Source of the DNA: Rhodothermus sp.
Lineage (GTDB): Bacteria; Bacteroidota; Rhodothermia; Rhodothermales; Rhodothermaceae
Assembly: GCA_026989375.1 (NCBI GenBank)
Contig: JALSJJ010000007.1
Span: forward strand, 1-34,005
Direction of reading: 5' to 3'
Length of the DNA stretch: 34,005 bases
Shown: positions 26,282 through 34,005 of the stretch, piece after piece
Layout: each line of letters opens with the position of its first letter
How positions within the stretch are numbered: the stretch's first letter is position 1
Position numbers and translations under genes: made by a program
The notes under the pieces: model-generated
The model's input: only the letters and a program-made list of their open reading frames with translations
Database searches by the model: none
What the model was told of the DNA's origin: nothing

Positions 26282-26692
26282 ATGAGGGTATCCATTTTTT
26301 CGCGGGTTGTACCTGTCGACTGGAGTTTTCCGGAAGAGATGGCCGTGCTGTGTCTGGCGTTTGCAAGCCAGGCTGATCAGGTGGACAACCTGGAGCGTTG
26401 GATGCAAGCTTTGACACCGGAAGTGGCCTCGTCCAGACGTCGTGCGGCATTTGAGGCGGTACGGACGCTCTTTGAGGCAGGTCTGGGGATGGCGCTGGTG
26501 GCGTGGGTACTGGAAGTGCGAGCACCGCGCTGGTCGCGCCGGCAGCGGCGGCATGTTTTGCAGGTGTTGACCGACTGGGCTGTTGCCTGTGGGGCACCGT
26601 GGGAGCAGCTTCAGATTCTGTTCAGGTTGGAGCAACTCGATGGTCTGCGTGCTCGGGAGGTAGGTCGCTATGGGGATCGGCCGCCTCGCTAA
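26282..26692 (+). CDS. Unknown 136-residue protein
   Basis: I do not recognise this protein. It is cytoplasmic and helical, with long amphipathic segments (about 20-130), many arginines and several tryptophans, including LERWMQALTPEVASSRRR and RWSRRQRRHVLQVLTDW. The start is uncertain: ATG 26282 or ATG 26339, with neither ribosome binding site strong. Its stop overlaps the convergent flippase gene by 4 bp (CTAA). It is the only plus-strand gene between two minus-strand genes. The coding look of the frame is better than that of the competing minus-strand frame, but confidence is moderate. Confidence 0.6.
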   Translation: MRVSIFSRVVPVDWSFPEEMAVLCLAFASQADQVDNLERWMQALTPEVASSRRRAAFEAVRTLFEAGLGMALVAWVLEVRAPRWSRRQRRHVLQVLTDWAVACGAPWEQLQILFRLEQLDGLRAREVGRYGDRPPR

Positions 26693-28134
26693 CGGACAGG
26701 TTGACCCTGGCGCCGTTCAAGCCAGGTGCTGAAGAGCAGATAGAGCGGCACGCTGAGCAGGGCCAGTGTAAGGTGAACGGGTGGGCTTATCCAGGCCGCC
26801 GTCAGGTAAAGCAAGCTCAGCGGCAGGAGGCTGTAGCGCAGGTAGCGGAACAACGGGATCAAAACGTCGGAGAGGGAGGCACCGGCCAGGTGAAGTAGCA
26901 CGCCCAGCTGGAGGGTACGTCCCAGCGAGCCGGCCAGTCCGAGTAAGAGCAGGGCTGTTTCGGGATGCCCGTGCAGGCCGCCTATAATCAGGCCCAGGGT
27001 TTGAAGCAGAAAAAGCAAAGCGCTTGTGGCCAGGTCGGCACGCTGGCGCTCCAGCACGTCAAAGAGACGCGTCAGGGGAGAGGCCAGGCCTGCCAGCAGA
27101 AGCCAGGGGGTAATCCAGGCAGCGTACTGGCCGGCTGTCCGCCACGGCGTCCCAAAGACGAAGGCGAACAACTCGGGACCCATCATGATGAGCAATAGGG
27201 CCGGGTAGAGTCCGATCTGAAGTAGACGGTGGTAGACGCGTAGGGTGAGCGGTCTCAGTGCATTGCTGCTGTGGCGCACTTCTGCGGCACGCACGAAGAA
27301 GACCTGGCCGGTGGCTCCGCCTACCAGCCCCAGTGGAACGGTCAGCACCATAAAGGCGCGTCCAAAAAAACCCAGTACCTGGGCATCGAAAAACGCCAGC
27401 AACAGCAGGAAGGGAAGTCGCATGCTCAGGGCGTTGAGCAGAGCGGCAGGAAGCGTAAACAGCGGAAAGTGGCGGTAGCGATGGGCCAGGGGGCGCAGCG
27501 GAAGGGAGGGCTTCGACGAAAACGATCGGGTGCGGTGCAGGCGCCAGCCGTAAAGCAGCAGGGTGCTCAGGAGCCCGCTCAGGTAGCCTCCAATGAGGCC
27601 GGTAGCGCCGGCCTGTATGGGGGGGAGACCGGCCACCAGGCGCACCGTTGTGGTCGTGGTAGCACGCAGGGCGGTGCCGGTCGAAAGCGTACGGAATGCC
27701 TGGCGTCGCATGAGCCACAGCTCGGCCAGGCGTCCACTACCCATGATCAGGAGGGTGGGCGCAAGCCAGGGCAACCAGTCGGCCAGTGCCGTTTGGTGCT
27801 GCAGTAGCAACCGGGCCGGCAGGCTCAGCAACAGGCAGAGCAGACTGAGGCCTGTCAGCATGCATGCGGAGAGCCGGAGCAGGCCACGGGCTTCCGCTTC
27901 GTCGCGGGGCAGAAGGAGGGCATCCTCATACCGAAGCGTACCCAACACGAACAGCAGGCTTGCCAGCGCTACGAAGGCGTCCATAATGCCAAACGCCTCT
28001 GGAGTATAGAGTCGCGTCAGGACCGGCTGGGCCAGATACGAAAGGGCCAGTGCCAGTGATGAGCCGGACAGCAGCGTGAGCACCGGTCCTCTCAATGGGC
28101 GCGCATGTGAAGAAGGCGGTGAGACGGGCTCCAT
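26689..28134 (-). CDS. Wzx-like polysaccharide flippase (MOP/MATE superfamily)
   Basis: A 481-residue inner-membrane protein with about 12-14 hydrophobic helices and short positively charged loops, starting after a short proline- and serine-rich N-terminus. The opening segment LLSGSSLALALSYLAQPVLTRLYTPEAFG is typical of polysaccharide-biosynthesis (Wzx/RfbX-type) transporters that flip undecaprenyl-linked sugars. The family is weakly conserved, so the substrate cannot be inferred. The gene starts 4 bp after the stop of a FemAB/GNAT-like gene, suggesting one transcription unit. Both may modify or export a surface glycan or lipid-linked intermediate. The stop overlaps the convergent unknown gene by 4 bp. 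Confidence 0.88.
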   Translation of the reverse strand: MEPVSPPSSHARPLRGPVLTLLSGSSLALALSYLAQPVLTRLYTPEAFGIMDAFVALASLLFVLGTLRYEDALLLPRDEAEARGLLRLSACMLTGLSLLCLLLSLPARLLLQHQTALADWLPWLAPTLLIMGSGRLAELWLMRRQAFRTLSTGTALRATTTTTVRLVAGLPPIQAGATGLIGGYLSGLLSTLLLYGWRLHRTRSFSSKPSLPLRPLAHRYRHFPLFTLPAALLNALSMRLPFLLLLAFFDAQVLGFFGRAFMVLTVPLGLVGGATGQVFFVRAAEVRHSSNALRPLTLRVYHRLLQIGLYPALLLIMMGPELFAFVFGTPWRTAGQYAAWITPWLLLAGLASPLTRLFDVLERQRADLATSALLFLLQTLGLIIGGLHGHPETALLLLGLAGSLGRTLQLGVLLHLAGASLSDVLIPLFRYLRYSLLPLSLLYLTAAWISPPVHLTLALLSVPLYLLFSTWLERRQGQPVR

Positions 28135-28138
28135 GGGC

Positions 28139-29077
28139 TCAGCGCAGGCCTGGCACGTGACGTAGCAGGGTTTGCAGGAAAGATCGGTCGTAGGTCAGTC
28201 GAAAATAAAGCTGGAGTTTCGGATTAAAGCGACGCTTGAACTCAGCAATCGAAGGCGTGTTGGCCCCCACAAAGTCGAACCATCGGAATCCTTCCTCGCG
28301 AAGTTGCGACCACAGGTAGCCCAGCAGCACGGTCATTGCCGGACCGGGCCTGCTTCCAGCCAGCCAGTACCAGGCGTGGGGGGGCTGTACCATGAGGGCG
28401 ACGGCTGCGTCGACCTGTCCGGTCGCATCCTGCGCGCCAAATAGCCGAATCAGGCCGGTGGGTGCAAGTGTTTTGAGCAGGGCGGCGATACGATGCGCCG
28501 GAGCCGGTGGGCGTCGGCGATGGCGCCGGTAACTGGCCGCTACGAGGTGGGCCAGCACCGGCGCCAGTGCGGCCTCTTCGATCAGCCGATAGGATGAGGC
28601 AGCTTTCCGAAAAAGGCGGCGTGGATTTTCGGACCAGTGGGCAGGGGAGGTCTGCGCCAGATCGATTTCGTAGGTGTAAAGTGGGTGTGCGTGCCAGCCG
28701 CGCCAGAGGGCCGGGCGTACGTCAAGCCATTCAGGCGGCAGGTGCAGGTCAACGCGGGCATAGCGCCGGGCCAGTGCCGTCAACAGGCGGCCGGGCAGCG
28801 CGGCTTCATTGCCGGAGATCGTGCAGATCAACGGCGATTCCGGCAACAACGGTGGATGCGTTGCCAGGCGCCAGGGACCCTGCCGCCGCACCATCAGGGC
28901 GACGGCGGCCGTTCCTCGTGCTTCGTCTTCCTCGACTTCAACCACCTCGATCGGCCGATCAAAAAGCTGTCCCAGTGCCTCCAGAACGACCGGATGCGCA
29001 AACGGCGACGCCCGGGTAGCCTGTAGCGCTTCCCAGCGTCGCCGCCCTTCTGGATCGTCCAACCGGTAGAGGACCAC
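28139..29077 (-). CDS. FemAB/GNAT-fold acyltransferase
   Basis: A 312-residue protein of the FemAB-like, BioF2-type GNAT acetyltransferase group. The clearest piece is FRWFDFVGANTPSIAEFKRRF (about 269-289), which matches the family's FDFeGsxxPsIxxFkrxFG signature near the C terminus. AWYWLAGSRPGPA (about 238-250) is also typical. Members add amino-acyl or acyl groups to peptidoglycan, lipids or sugars. Here the gene is followed after 4 bp by a flippase gene and preceded after 30 bp by hslU, so envelope glycan modification is the likeliest inference. The substrate is unknown. Confidence 0.78.
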   Translation of the reverse strand: MVLYRLDDPEGRRRWEALQATRASPFAHPVVLEALGQLFDRPIEVVEVEEDEARGTAAVALMVRRQGPWRLATHPPLLPESPLICTISGNEAALPGRLLTALARRYARVDLHLPPEWLDVRPALWRGWHAHPLYTYEIDLAQTSPAHWSENPRRLFRKAASSYRLIEEAALAPVLAHLVAASYRRHRRRPPAPAHRIAALLKTLAPTGLIRLFGAQDATGQVDAAVALMVQPPHAWYWLAGSRPGPAMTVLLGYLWSQLREEGFRWFDFVGANTPSIAEFKRRFNPKLQLYFRLTYDRSFLQTLLRHVPGLR

Positions 29078-29107
29078 GAGCGTGCGCGAACACCTGACGT
29101 TCTGGCT

Positions 29108-30511
29108 TCAGAGAATATACTGACTCAGGTCCCGGTTTTGTACAATACCACGCAGCCGCTGCTCCACCAGATCGGCATCTACGACGATCTTGCGGTCTTC
29201 GGGCACATTGTCCGGCACATCGAAAAGAATGTCCTCCAGGAGTGTGGTCAATACTGTGTGCAATCGGCGCGCGCCAATGTTTTCGACCTCTTCGTTTACG
29301 CGGGCAGCAATTTCGGCAATCTTGCGAACGGCTGCATCGGTAAACTCGATTTCAACGCCCTCCGCTTTCAGCAAAGCCTGGTACTGCTTGAGGAGCGCGT
29401 TTTTGGGCTGGGTCAGAATCTTGTAAAAGTCTTCTTCGGTCAGGCTCTTTAACTCAACGCGGATAGGAAAGCGGCCCTGCAGCTCCGGGATCAGGTCGCT
29501 GGGTTTGGCTACGTGGAAGGCGCCGCTGGCAATAAAGAGAATATGATCAGTGCGGACCATGCCGTATTTGGTCATGACGCTACAGCCTTCCACCAGAGGC
29601 AGCAAGTCGCGCTGCACGCCCTCCCGCGAGACGTCCGGACCACCGCGCGCACTGTCCCGGGCCGCTACCTTGTCGATTTCATCGATAAAGACAATACCGG
29701 ATTGCTCTACCCGTTCCAGTGCTTCGCGCGTTACTTTGTCCATATCGATGAGTTTTTGCGCTTCTTCCTGCGTAAGGATTTCGCGCGCTTCAGCCACTGT
29801 GACGCGGCGCTTTTTGCGGCGGCGACCTGTCAGGTTACCGAACAGCTCCTGCAGGTTGACGCCCATTTCTTCGATACCCATGGGCCCAAAGACCTGGACC
29901 ATGGGCATGGAATCCGAGGCTACCTCGATTTCGATTTCTCGATCGTCCAGTTCGCCTGCCTTGAGCTTTTCGCGGAAGCGCTGGCGGGTGCGTTCGCGGC
30001 TTTCCGCCTCGGCCTGGTCGGTAACCGTAGAGGCTGTGCTCTGCAGGAAAAATCCTGCTCCGGGCATTGCCTGCGGCTGAGGCGATGGCTGGGGTGGCGG
30101 TACCAGAATATCCAGGATGCGTTCTTCGGCCAGCTCACGGGCGCGATCGCGCACGCGTTGCTCGTGCTCTTCGCGCACCATATTGACGGCAATGTCAACC
30201 AGATCGCGGATCATGCTGTCCACGTCGCGGCCCACATATCCGACTTCGGTAAACTTGGTGGCCTCTACCTTGATAAAAGGAGCCCCGGCCAGTTTGGCCA
30301 GGCGGCGGGCGATTTCTGTTTTACCCACCCCTGTGGGGCCGATCATCAGAATGTTGTTCGGCACGATCTCTTCCCGCATCTCTGGTGGGGCATTCAGCCG
30401 ACGCCAGCGGTTACGCAGTGCAATGGCTACGCACTTTTTGGCTTCGTCCTGTCCGATGATGTATTTGTCCAGCTCGGCGACGATCTCACGCGGGGTCAGT
30501 TCACGCTTCAT
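29108..30511 (-). CDS. hslU: HslU, ATPase subunit of the HslUV protease
   Basis: A 467-residue AAA+ unfoldase that recognises and feeds substrates into the HslV peptidase. Visible elements are the Walker A GPTGVGKT (58-65), the pore loop GYVG (91-94), the intermediate (I) domain (about 105-240, charged and helical), Walker B IVFIDEID (273-280), and the C-terminal tail LSQYIL that inserts into HslV. The ATG at 30509-30511 is chosen because AGGAGG lies 5 nt upstream; a further ATG 12 codons out has no such site. An NYN-domain gene lies between hslU and hslV, an unusual arrangement. Confidence 0.97.
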   Translation of the reverse strand: MKRELTPREIVAELDKYIIGQDEAKKCVAIALRNRWRRLNAPPEMREEIVPNNILMIGPTGVGKTEIARRLAKLAGAPFIKVEATKFTEVGYVGRDVDSMIRDLVDIAVNMVREEHEQRVRDRARELAEERILDILVPPPQPSPQPQAMPGAGFFLQSTASTVTDQAEAESRERTRQRFREKLKAGELDDREIEIEVASDSMPMVQVFGPMGIEEMGVNLQELFGNLTGRRRKKRRVTVAEAREILTQEEAQKLIDMDKVTREALERVEQSGIVFIDEIDKVAARDSARGGPDVSREGVQRDLLPLVEGCSVMTKYGMVRTDHILFIASGAFHVAKPSDLIPELQGRFPIRVELKSLTEEDFYKILTQPKNALLKQYQALLKAEGVEIEFTDAAVRKIAEIAARVNEEVENIGARRLHTVLTTLLEDILFDVPDNVPEDRKIVVDADLVEQRLRGIVQNRDLSQYIL

Positions 30512-30516
30512 CCCAG

Positions 30517-30522
30517 CCTCCT
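30517..30522 (-). promoter_or_regulatory. Ribosome binding site that decides the hslU start
   Basis: On the minus strand AGGAGG lies 5 nt before the ATG at 30511. It selects this codon over the in-frame ATG at 30547, which lacks a good site, and gives HslU its usual N terminus ([11 protein letters not shown]). Confidence 0.8.
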
Positions 30523-30565
30523 GATGGGTAAGGGTTTGGGCTTCCATGACAGACAGGTTGACGAT

Positions 30566-31528
30566 TTATAGCGCCGACGGTTCTTCTCCAGCGGCATCTT
30601 CAACGTGATCGTCATGAGATAGATCTCTGTTGGTAGGGGTATCAAGGGAGGGCATTTGTTCCAGGGTTTCACGGATGCGGCGCACGTCCGGATGCTCTTC
30701 ATGGAGGATGAGCACGGTGTAGTCGTAGGGGAAGCCCTGTCGCCGCTCCAGCCGGATAGCCCCTGCAGCTTCGAGGCGGTTGATGAGTTCTTTAGGCTCT
30801 ACGTCGGGTTCGTCGAGTGCTTCCGACATTTTTCGGAGCAGGGGCGTCAGGTAGATTTCTTCGTAGCGTCCAAAGTGTTCGACGATCAGCTCAAGTGCGC
30901 GCAGGGCATCCGGATCGTCGGCCAGAGATTGCAAGGAAGCGGAAGGCGTAGAGGTTGGGGTAGCAAAGCCGCCGGGCAGATGCGTCAGTAATTGACGAAG
31001 ACCGGCGTGTTCGAGAATCGGGCGTGGATCCAGCAACAGACGATCGCCCAGGCGCTCGTGCACCAGGTCGGATGGTGGAGCCAGTTGGAGCAGGGCCACC
31101 TGGCGGCCGTGGCTACGCAGATGCTCTATCAGGGGTAAATAGGCCAGATTGCCGCTGACCACCACAAATGTTTGCACCTCCGGATGCGTCTGCAACATCT
31201 GGAGGGCGTCGATGGTGAGCTGTAGCTGACGGCTTGGCGCATCCAGGCTGGAGGGAATCATGCAGGGCTCGATCCCCTGCTCGGCAAGTACGCGCTGAAT
31301 GACCAGTCCTTCGGGGTATTGTTCGAAGTCGGCATAGGCCCGACCGCGTACTACGCGAAATCGGCGGCGTACCAGCAGGTAACGCCGGAGGCTGTAGAGC
31401 AGATCGGCCAGCTGTCCGTGAATGTCGGAATGCGTTTGTAGATAGCGTGCGGTTTGCTGATACAGGTTTTCGTAGTCGACAAAAAGCGCCGTGCTTCGAA
31501 TCGGTTTTCTGGAGTGCATGTGATCCAT
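30566..31528 (-). CDS. NYN-domain (LabA/DUF88-like) protein with altered active-site residues
   Basis: A 320-residue protein with an N-terminal NYN (PIN-like RNase) domain at about 13-150 and a C-terminal helical, winged-helix-like or OST-HTH-like part at about 200-300. The first motif ALFVDYENLY keeps the acidic residue (D18), and LTIDALQML keeps D107. The usual KGVD-type segment reads SRQLQL, and the usual SGDGDF reads SGNLAY (125-130), so expected acidic residues are missing. It may be a weak or inactive nuclease that binds RNA. It lies between hslV (11 bp away) and hslU (54 bp away) in the same operon. Start ATG 31528 or a close in-frame one three codons in. Confidence 0.82.
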   Translation of the reverse strand: MDHMHSRKPIRSTALFVDYENLYQQTARYLQTHSDIHGQLADLLYSLRRYLLVRRRFRVVRGRAYADFEQYPEGLVIQRVLAEQGIEPCMIPSSLDAPSRQLQLTIDALQMLQTHPEVQTFVVVSGNLAYLPLIEHLRSHGRQVALLQLAPPSDLVHERLGDRLLLDPRPILEHAGLRQLLTHLPGGFATPTSTPSASLQSLADDPDALRALELIVEHFGRYEEIYLTPLLRKMSEALDEPDVEPKELINRLEAAGAIRLERRQGFPYDYTVLILHEEHPDVRRIRETLEQMPSLDTPTNRDLSHDDHVEDAAGEEPSAL

Positions 31529-31539
31529 TATGGGTAAGC

Positions 31540-32100
31540 TTATTTTTTGTTCGGGGAGGCAATCTCTAAAATGGTAAGCTCATGGTTGGTGTAGATGCAG
31601 ATGTCGGCCGCAATGGAGAGGGCTTCTTCAACGATTTCTCGGGCCGACAGGTCGGAGCGGTGTTTGCGGAGCGCGCGGGCGGCTGCCAGGGCGAAAGGGC
31701 CGCCGGATCCGATGGCTACAATATCGTCGTCGGGTTCGATCAGGTCGCCATTGCCGCTGATGAGCAATAGCCGGTCCGGCGAAGCCACTGCCAGCAGGGC
31801 GTCCAGGCGTCGCAGGTAACGATCGGTGCGCCAGTCCTTGGCCAGTTCGACAGCCGCGCGTAGCACATTGCCCCCGTGTTGCTGGAGCTTGCCTTCGAAG
31901 CGTTCGAACAGCGTCAGGGCATCGGCGGTAGCGCCGGCAAAACCAGCCAGAATTTTTCCATTATAGAGTGCCCGCACCTTCTGGGCGCGGCGTTTCATGA
32001 CGGTGTTGCCCAGCGTGGCCTGACCATCGGCGCCCAGAGCAACTTTGCCATTGTGTCGAATGCCCAGGACGGTAGTGCCGTGTATCTGTTGGTGGGGCAT
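31540..32100 (-). CDS. hslV: HslV, peptidase subunit of the HslUV protease
   Basis: A 186-residue proteasome-like threonine peptidase. A short propeptide (MPHQQIHG) precedes the mature N-terminal [19 protein letters not shown], with T9 as the catalytic nucleophile after processing. [25 protein letters not shown] is the standard continuation, and [15 protein letters not shown] is the C-terminal family motif. It forms a double hexamer with HslU for ATP-dependent degradation of damaged or regulatory proteins. I chose the ATG at 32098-32100; the frame continues upstream but only the shorter form gives the known propeptide. dacB ends 70 bp upstream. Confidence 0.97.
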   Translation of the reverse strand: MPHQQIHGTTVLGIRHNGKVALGADGQATLGNTVMKRRAQKVRALYNGKILAGFAGATADALTLFERFEGKLQQHGGNVLRAAVELAKDWRTDRYLRRLDALLAVASPDRLLLISGNGDLIEPDDDIVAIGSGGPFALAAARALRKHRSDLSAREIVEEALSIAADICIYTNHELTILEIASPNKK

Positions 32101-32170
32101 AGGTCGTCTGCAGTCCCGTTCGCGTACAAAGTGCGGTCCATGAACGGCCAGAGGGGAGGGGTTGATCCCG

Positions 32171-33673
32171 TCAGTTACGATAGCGAGCGAGCTGTTCCAC
32201 AAAAGCATCGATGGTACGACGGACCTGACGGGTGGGCACAGTGTAATGGTTGCAAAACAGCGCAAAAGCCAGCAGATGACCGTCGGACGTGCGGACGTAT
32301 CCGGCCAGAGCGCTTGTGTTGGAGAGGGTTCCGGTTTTGGCTCGCACGTTTCCACGGGCGCGGCCGGTACGAAAGCGGTCCTGGAGCGTGGTTTCTTCTT
32401 CACCACCGGTGGGTAGGGAGGCGTAAAACGTATGCCATACTGCGCGATTCGGGTGATGGGCCATGTAGGCCAGCAGGCGGACGGTAGCTTCGGGGGTGAC
32501 GAGGTTCTGAGCAGAGAGGCCAGACCCGTCCACAAACTGAATGTAACTGGTATCGATACCGGCCTGGAGCCAGGTGCGTGCGGCGGCCGCCAGCCCCATT
32601 TCGGCAGAGCCGGGGTGCAAGGTCGTATCGGTAACCGGTCGTTCGGCACCAAGCGTCCGGAGAATCATCTCCGCATACAGGTTCTGACTACGACGGTTGA
32701 TAACGCGGACGATCTCCGAAAGCGGCGGTGAGGTATAGGTGGCCACGGTCCACAGGTTGGGAGCACCGTAGTCCGGTTTTATTGAAAGCTCGTCCACGTC
32801 GACGGGGCGCCCCTCAATGGCGATGCCTTCAGCCAGCAGCACCTCGCGCAGGACGTGTACGAAGAAGCGCGTAGGATTGTGGACTGCAAGCGATTCGGTG
32901 TCGCGACGACCTTCGGGCACGCGGCTGAACAGCAAGATCGTATTGGTCCCGGGAAGGCGCCGGTAGCCTTCTTTCAGTTGCTGACCGGCAGGCACGGTGT
33001 ACGTCTGATTGATGAGTTGGACGTAGGTAGTTGGCGGCTCCCAGGAGATGCGGCCTGGTTCGCCCGGCCGACCGGCTTCGATAGTAACGTCCACGCAGTT
33101 GTCGTTGAACGATAGGGCACTGATCTCAGCGGCATACCAGTAGGTCAGGTCGTCCCAGCTCCAGCCTGTGCCGAGGGGCATGTCGTCGAAGTAGTCGTCG
33201 TCGCCGATGAGATCGCCGGTAATCCGTTGGATCCCGTAGCGACGCAATGAATCGGCCCAGGCGCGAAAGATGGCCGTGCGGTCGCCATCGGTAAAGCGGC
33301 CACCGATCGCTGGATCGCCGGCACCCCGGACGATGAGGTTGCCGTGAAGGACGCCGTCAATGACGGGACCGTCGGCCAACAGTCGGGTAACGTAGCGATA
33401 GTCAGGACCGAGTTGCTCGAGGGCGGCCGCTGTGACGAACAGCTTGGTGACAGAGGCTGGCGTAAAGTTCTGGCGGGTATGGCGCGCATAGAGAACCGTG
33501 CTATCCTGCAGGTCCAACACAAGGGCTCCCCAGAACGCTGATTCATAGGCGGGCTGGTCAAGCAAGCGATCCAGTGCAGTCTGCAACTGTGAGATCGATT
33601 GCGCGCGCAGTGTGTCTGTCCATCCTGTCAGGCTACACAGCAACAGCAGAAATAGACCGGATCGCAGGCGCAT
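32171..33673 (-). CDS. dacB: D-alanyl-D-alanine carboxypeptidase/endopeptidase (PBP4 type)
   Basis: A 500-residue periplasmic serine peptidase of family S13 that trims peptidoglycan stem peptides and cuts cross-links. The signal peptide covers about 1-24 (FLLLLCSL then LRAQ). The three penicillin-binding motifs are complete: SVTK at 74-77, SQN at 329-331 ([12 protein letters not shown]), and KTG at 446-448 ([10 protein letters not shown]). VDGSGLS (381-387) is the usual family segment, and the inserted domains between the first two motifs (about 80-310) match PBP4. It starts 3 bp after the mreC stop, tying wall hydrolysis to cell-shape control in one transcript. Confidence 0.96.
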   Translation of the reverse strand: MRLRSGLFLLLLCSLTGWTDTLRAQSISQLQTALDRLLDQPAYESAFWGALVLDLQDSTVLYARHTRQNFTPASVTKLFVTAAALEQLGPDYRYVTRLLADGPVIDGVLHGNLIVRGAGDPAIGGRFTDGDRTAIFRAWADSLRRYGIQRITGDLIGDDDYFDDMPLGTGWSWDDLTYWYAAEISALSFNDNCVDVTIEAGRPGEPGRISWEPPTTYVQLINQTYTVPAGQQLKEGYRRLPGTNTILLFSRVPEGRRDTESLAVHNPTRFFVHVLREVLLAEGIAIEGRPVDVDELSIKPDYGAPNLWTVATYTSPPLSEIVRVINRRSQNLYAEMILRTLGAERPVTDTTLHPGSAEMGLAAAARTWLQAGIDTSYIQFVDGSGLSAQNLVTPEATVRLLAYMAHHPNRAVWHTFYASLPTGGEEETTLQDRFRTGRARGNVRAKTGTLSNTSALAGYVRTSDGHLLAFALFCNHYTVPTRQVRRTIDAFVEQLARYRN

Positions 33674-33676
33674 AGC

Positions 33677-34005
33677 TCAGGGCGTATTAGAGAGATCCAG
33701 TTGTTGGCGTTCCGAATCAGGAAGACGCAGGATCACGAACACATAAGAGGCTCGGTCCAGCGGGGAAGCAGGTTCCAGGTAGATGCGCAGCGTATTCAAT
33801 CCGGGCAGACGGATCACTTCCGTGATGCGGCCTACGGGGAAGCCCGGGGGAAAGATGTCGCTGTATGGAGCGGTGACCACCAGCATGCCGGGTTGTACCG
33901 GTTCGGTTCGACTGACCGACTCCATGAGGAGGCGACGGAGTTGTTCGCCATCCCATCGCACGATACCCATGGCACCAATAGGTTGAATGCGGGCTGCTAC
34001 CCGAA
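33677..34005 (-). CDS. mreC: MreC rod-shape protein, C-terminal part (truncated by window edge)
   Basis: The frame is open to the right window edge, and only the last 109 codons are visible. The visible protein starts RVAARIQPIGAMGIVRWDG and continues with PGMLVVTAPYSDIFPPGFPVGRI, which is the conserved beta-rich C-terminal region of MreC (compare VVTSGLxxIFPPGIPVGxV). MreC is a periplasmic scaffold that organises the elongation peptidoglycan machinery with MreB and MreD. It lies 3 bp upstream of dacB. The remainder, including the membrane anchor, lies beyond the window. Confidence 0.9.
   Translation of the reverse strand, partial: RVAARIQPIGAMGIVRWDGEQLRRLLMESVSRTEPVQPGMLVVTAPYSDIFPPGFPVGRITEVIRLPGLNTLRIYLEPASPLDRASYVFVILRLPDSERQQLDLSNTP

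Noticed and set aside
26048-26635. Minus-strand open frame opposite the small unknown gene and the cupin
   Set aside because: It overlaps the cupin in another frame of the same strand and lacks protein-like patterning. The plus-strand 136-residue frame looks more credible.
29513-30571. Plus-strand open frame (352 codons) opposite hslU
   Set aside because: It is fully antisense to hslU, whose Walker and pore motifs are clear. It has no ribosome binding site or domain.

Overview
The window looks like chromosomal core DNA of a moderately GC-rich, thermophilic Rhodothermus-like bacterium (Rhodothermota, near Bacteroidota). Supporting signs are a short branching enzyme that, from memory, matches the length of the Rhodothermus obamensis enzyme, a C5-type haem operon, a secreted protein with a type IX-like C-terminal sorting domain, a YtxJ-type bacillithiol-associated protein, and three TAnnTTTG (Bacteroidota-type -7) elements close upstream of genes. 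I found no rRNA, tRNA, CRISPR array, transposase or phage module. Gene density is very high and genes alternate between strands in short operons.

Layout. 1-1942: the end of an unidentified gene, then a minus-strand pair of polyprenyl diphosphate synthase and metallo-beta-lactamase-fold hydrolase. 2099-5191: an SLC6/NSS sodium symporter coupled to a secreted M14 carboxypeptidase. 5399-7035: a redoxin and a LuxC-like acyl-CoA reductase. 7032-7349 (minus): a stand-alone Nfu N-terminal domain. 7440-9336: a holin-X-like membrane protein and two unknown proteins. 9306-10848 (minus): ytxJ, a TlpA-like lipoprotein and an unknown protein. 11008-14706: an M3 oligopeptidase and a secreted sorting-domain protein, closed by a strong intrinsic terminator. 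14806-15939: a RuBisCO-like protein, tail to tail with an M24 peptidase. 17235-20726: hemA-hemC-hemD-yjbQ. 20765-25718: divergent glgB and glgX, with a SPOR lipoprotein behind glgX. 25723-26692: a cupin and a small unknown protein. 26689-34005 (minus): mreC-dacB-hslV-NYN-hslU-FemAB/GNAT-wzx.

How the genes fit together. The haem operon makes glutamate-1-semialdehyde and then uroporphyrinogen III from glutamyl-tRNA. GlgB and GlgX build and trim glycogen branches and share a 323-bp divergent control region. The mreC-dacB-hslVU run joins cell-shape, peptidoglycan and protein quality-control functions. Three metallopeptidases (M14, M3, M24) plus the NSS transporter suggest use of peptides and amino acids, although they are not all in one operon.

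The items most worth a second look are the RuBisCO-like protein with a rebuilt active site, the potential pseudoknotted RNA in the glgB-glgX gap, the acid-poor NYN protein between hslV and hslU, and the unknown cluster at 7440-9336. No computation was run: all alignments, residue numbers and structures are hand-derived.
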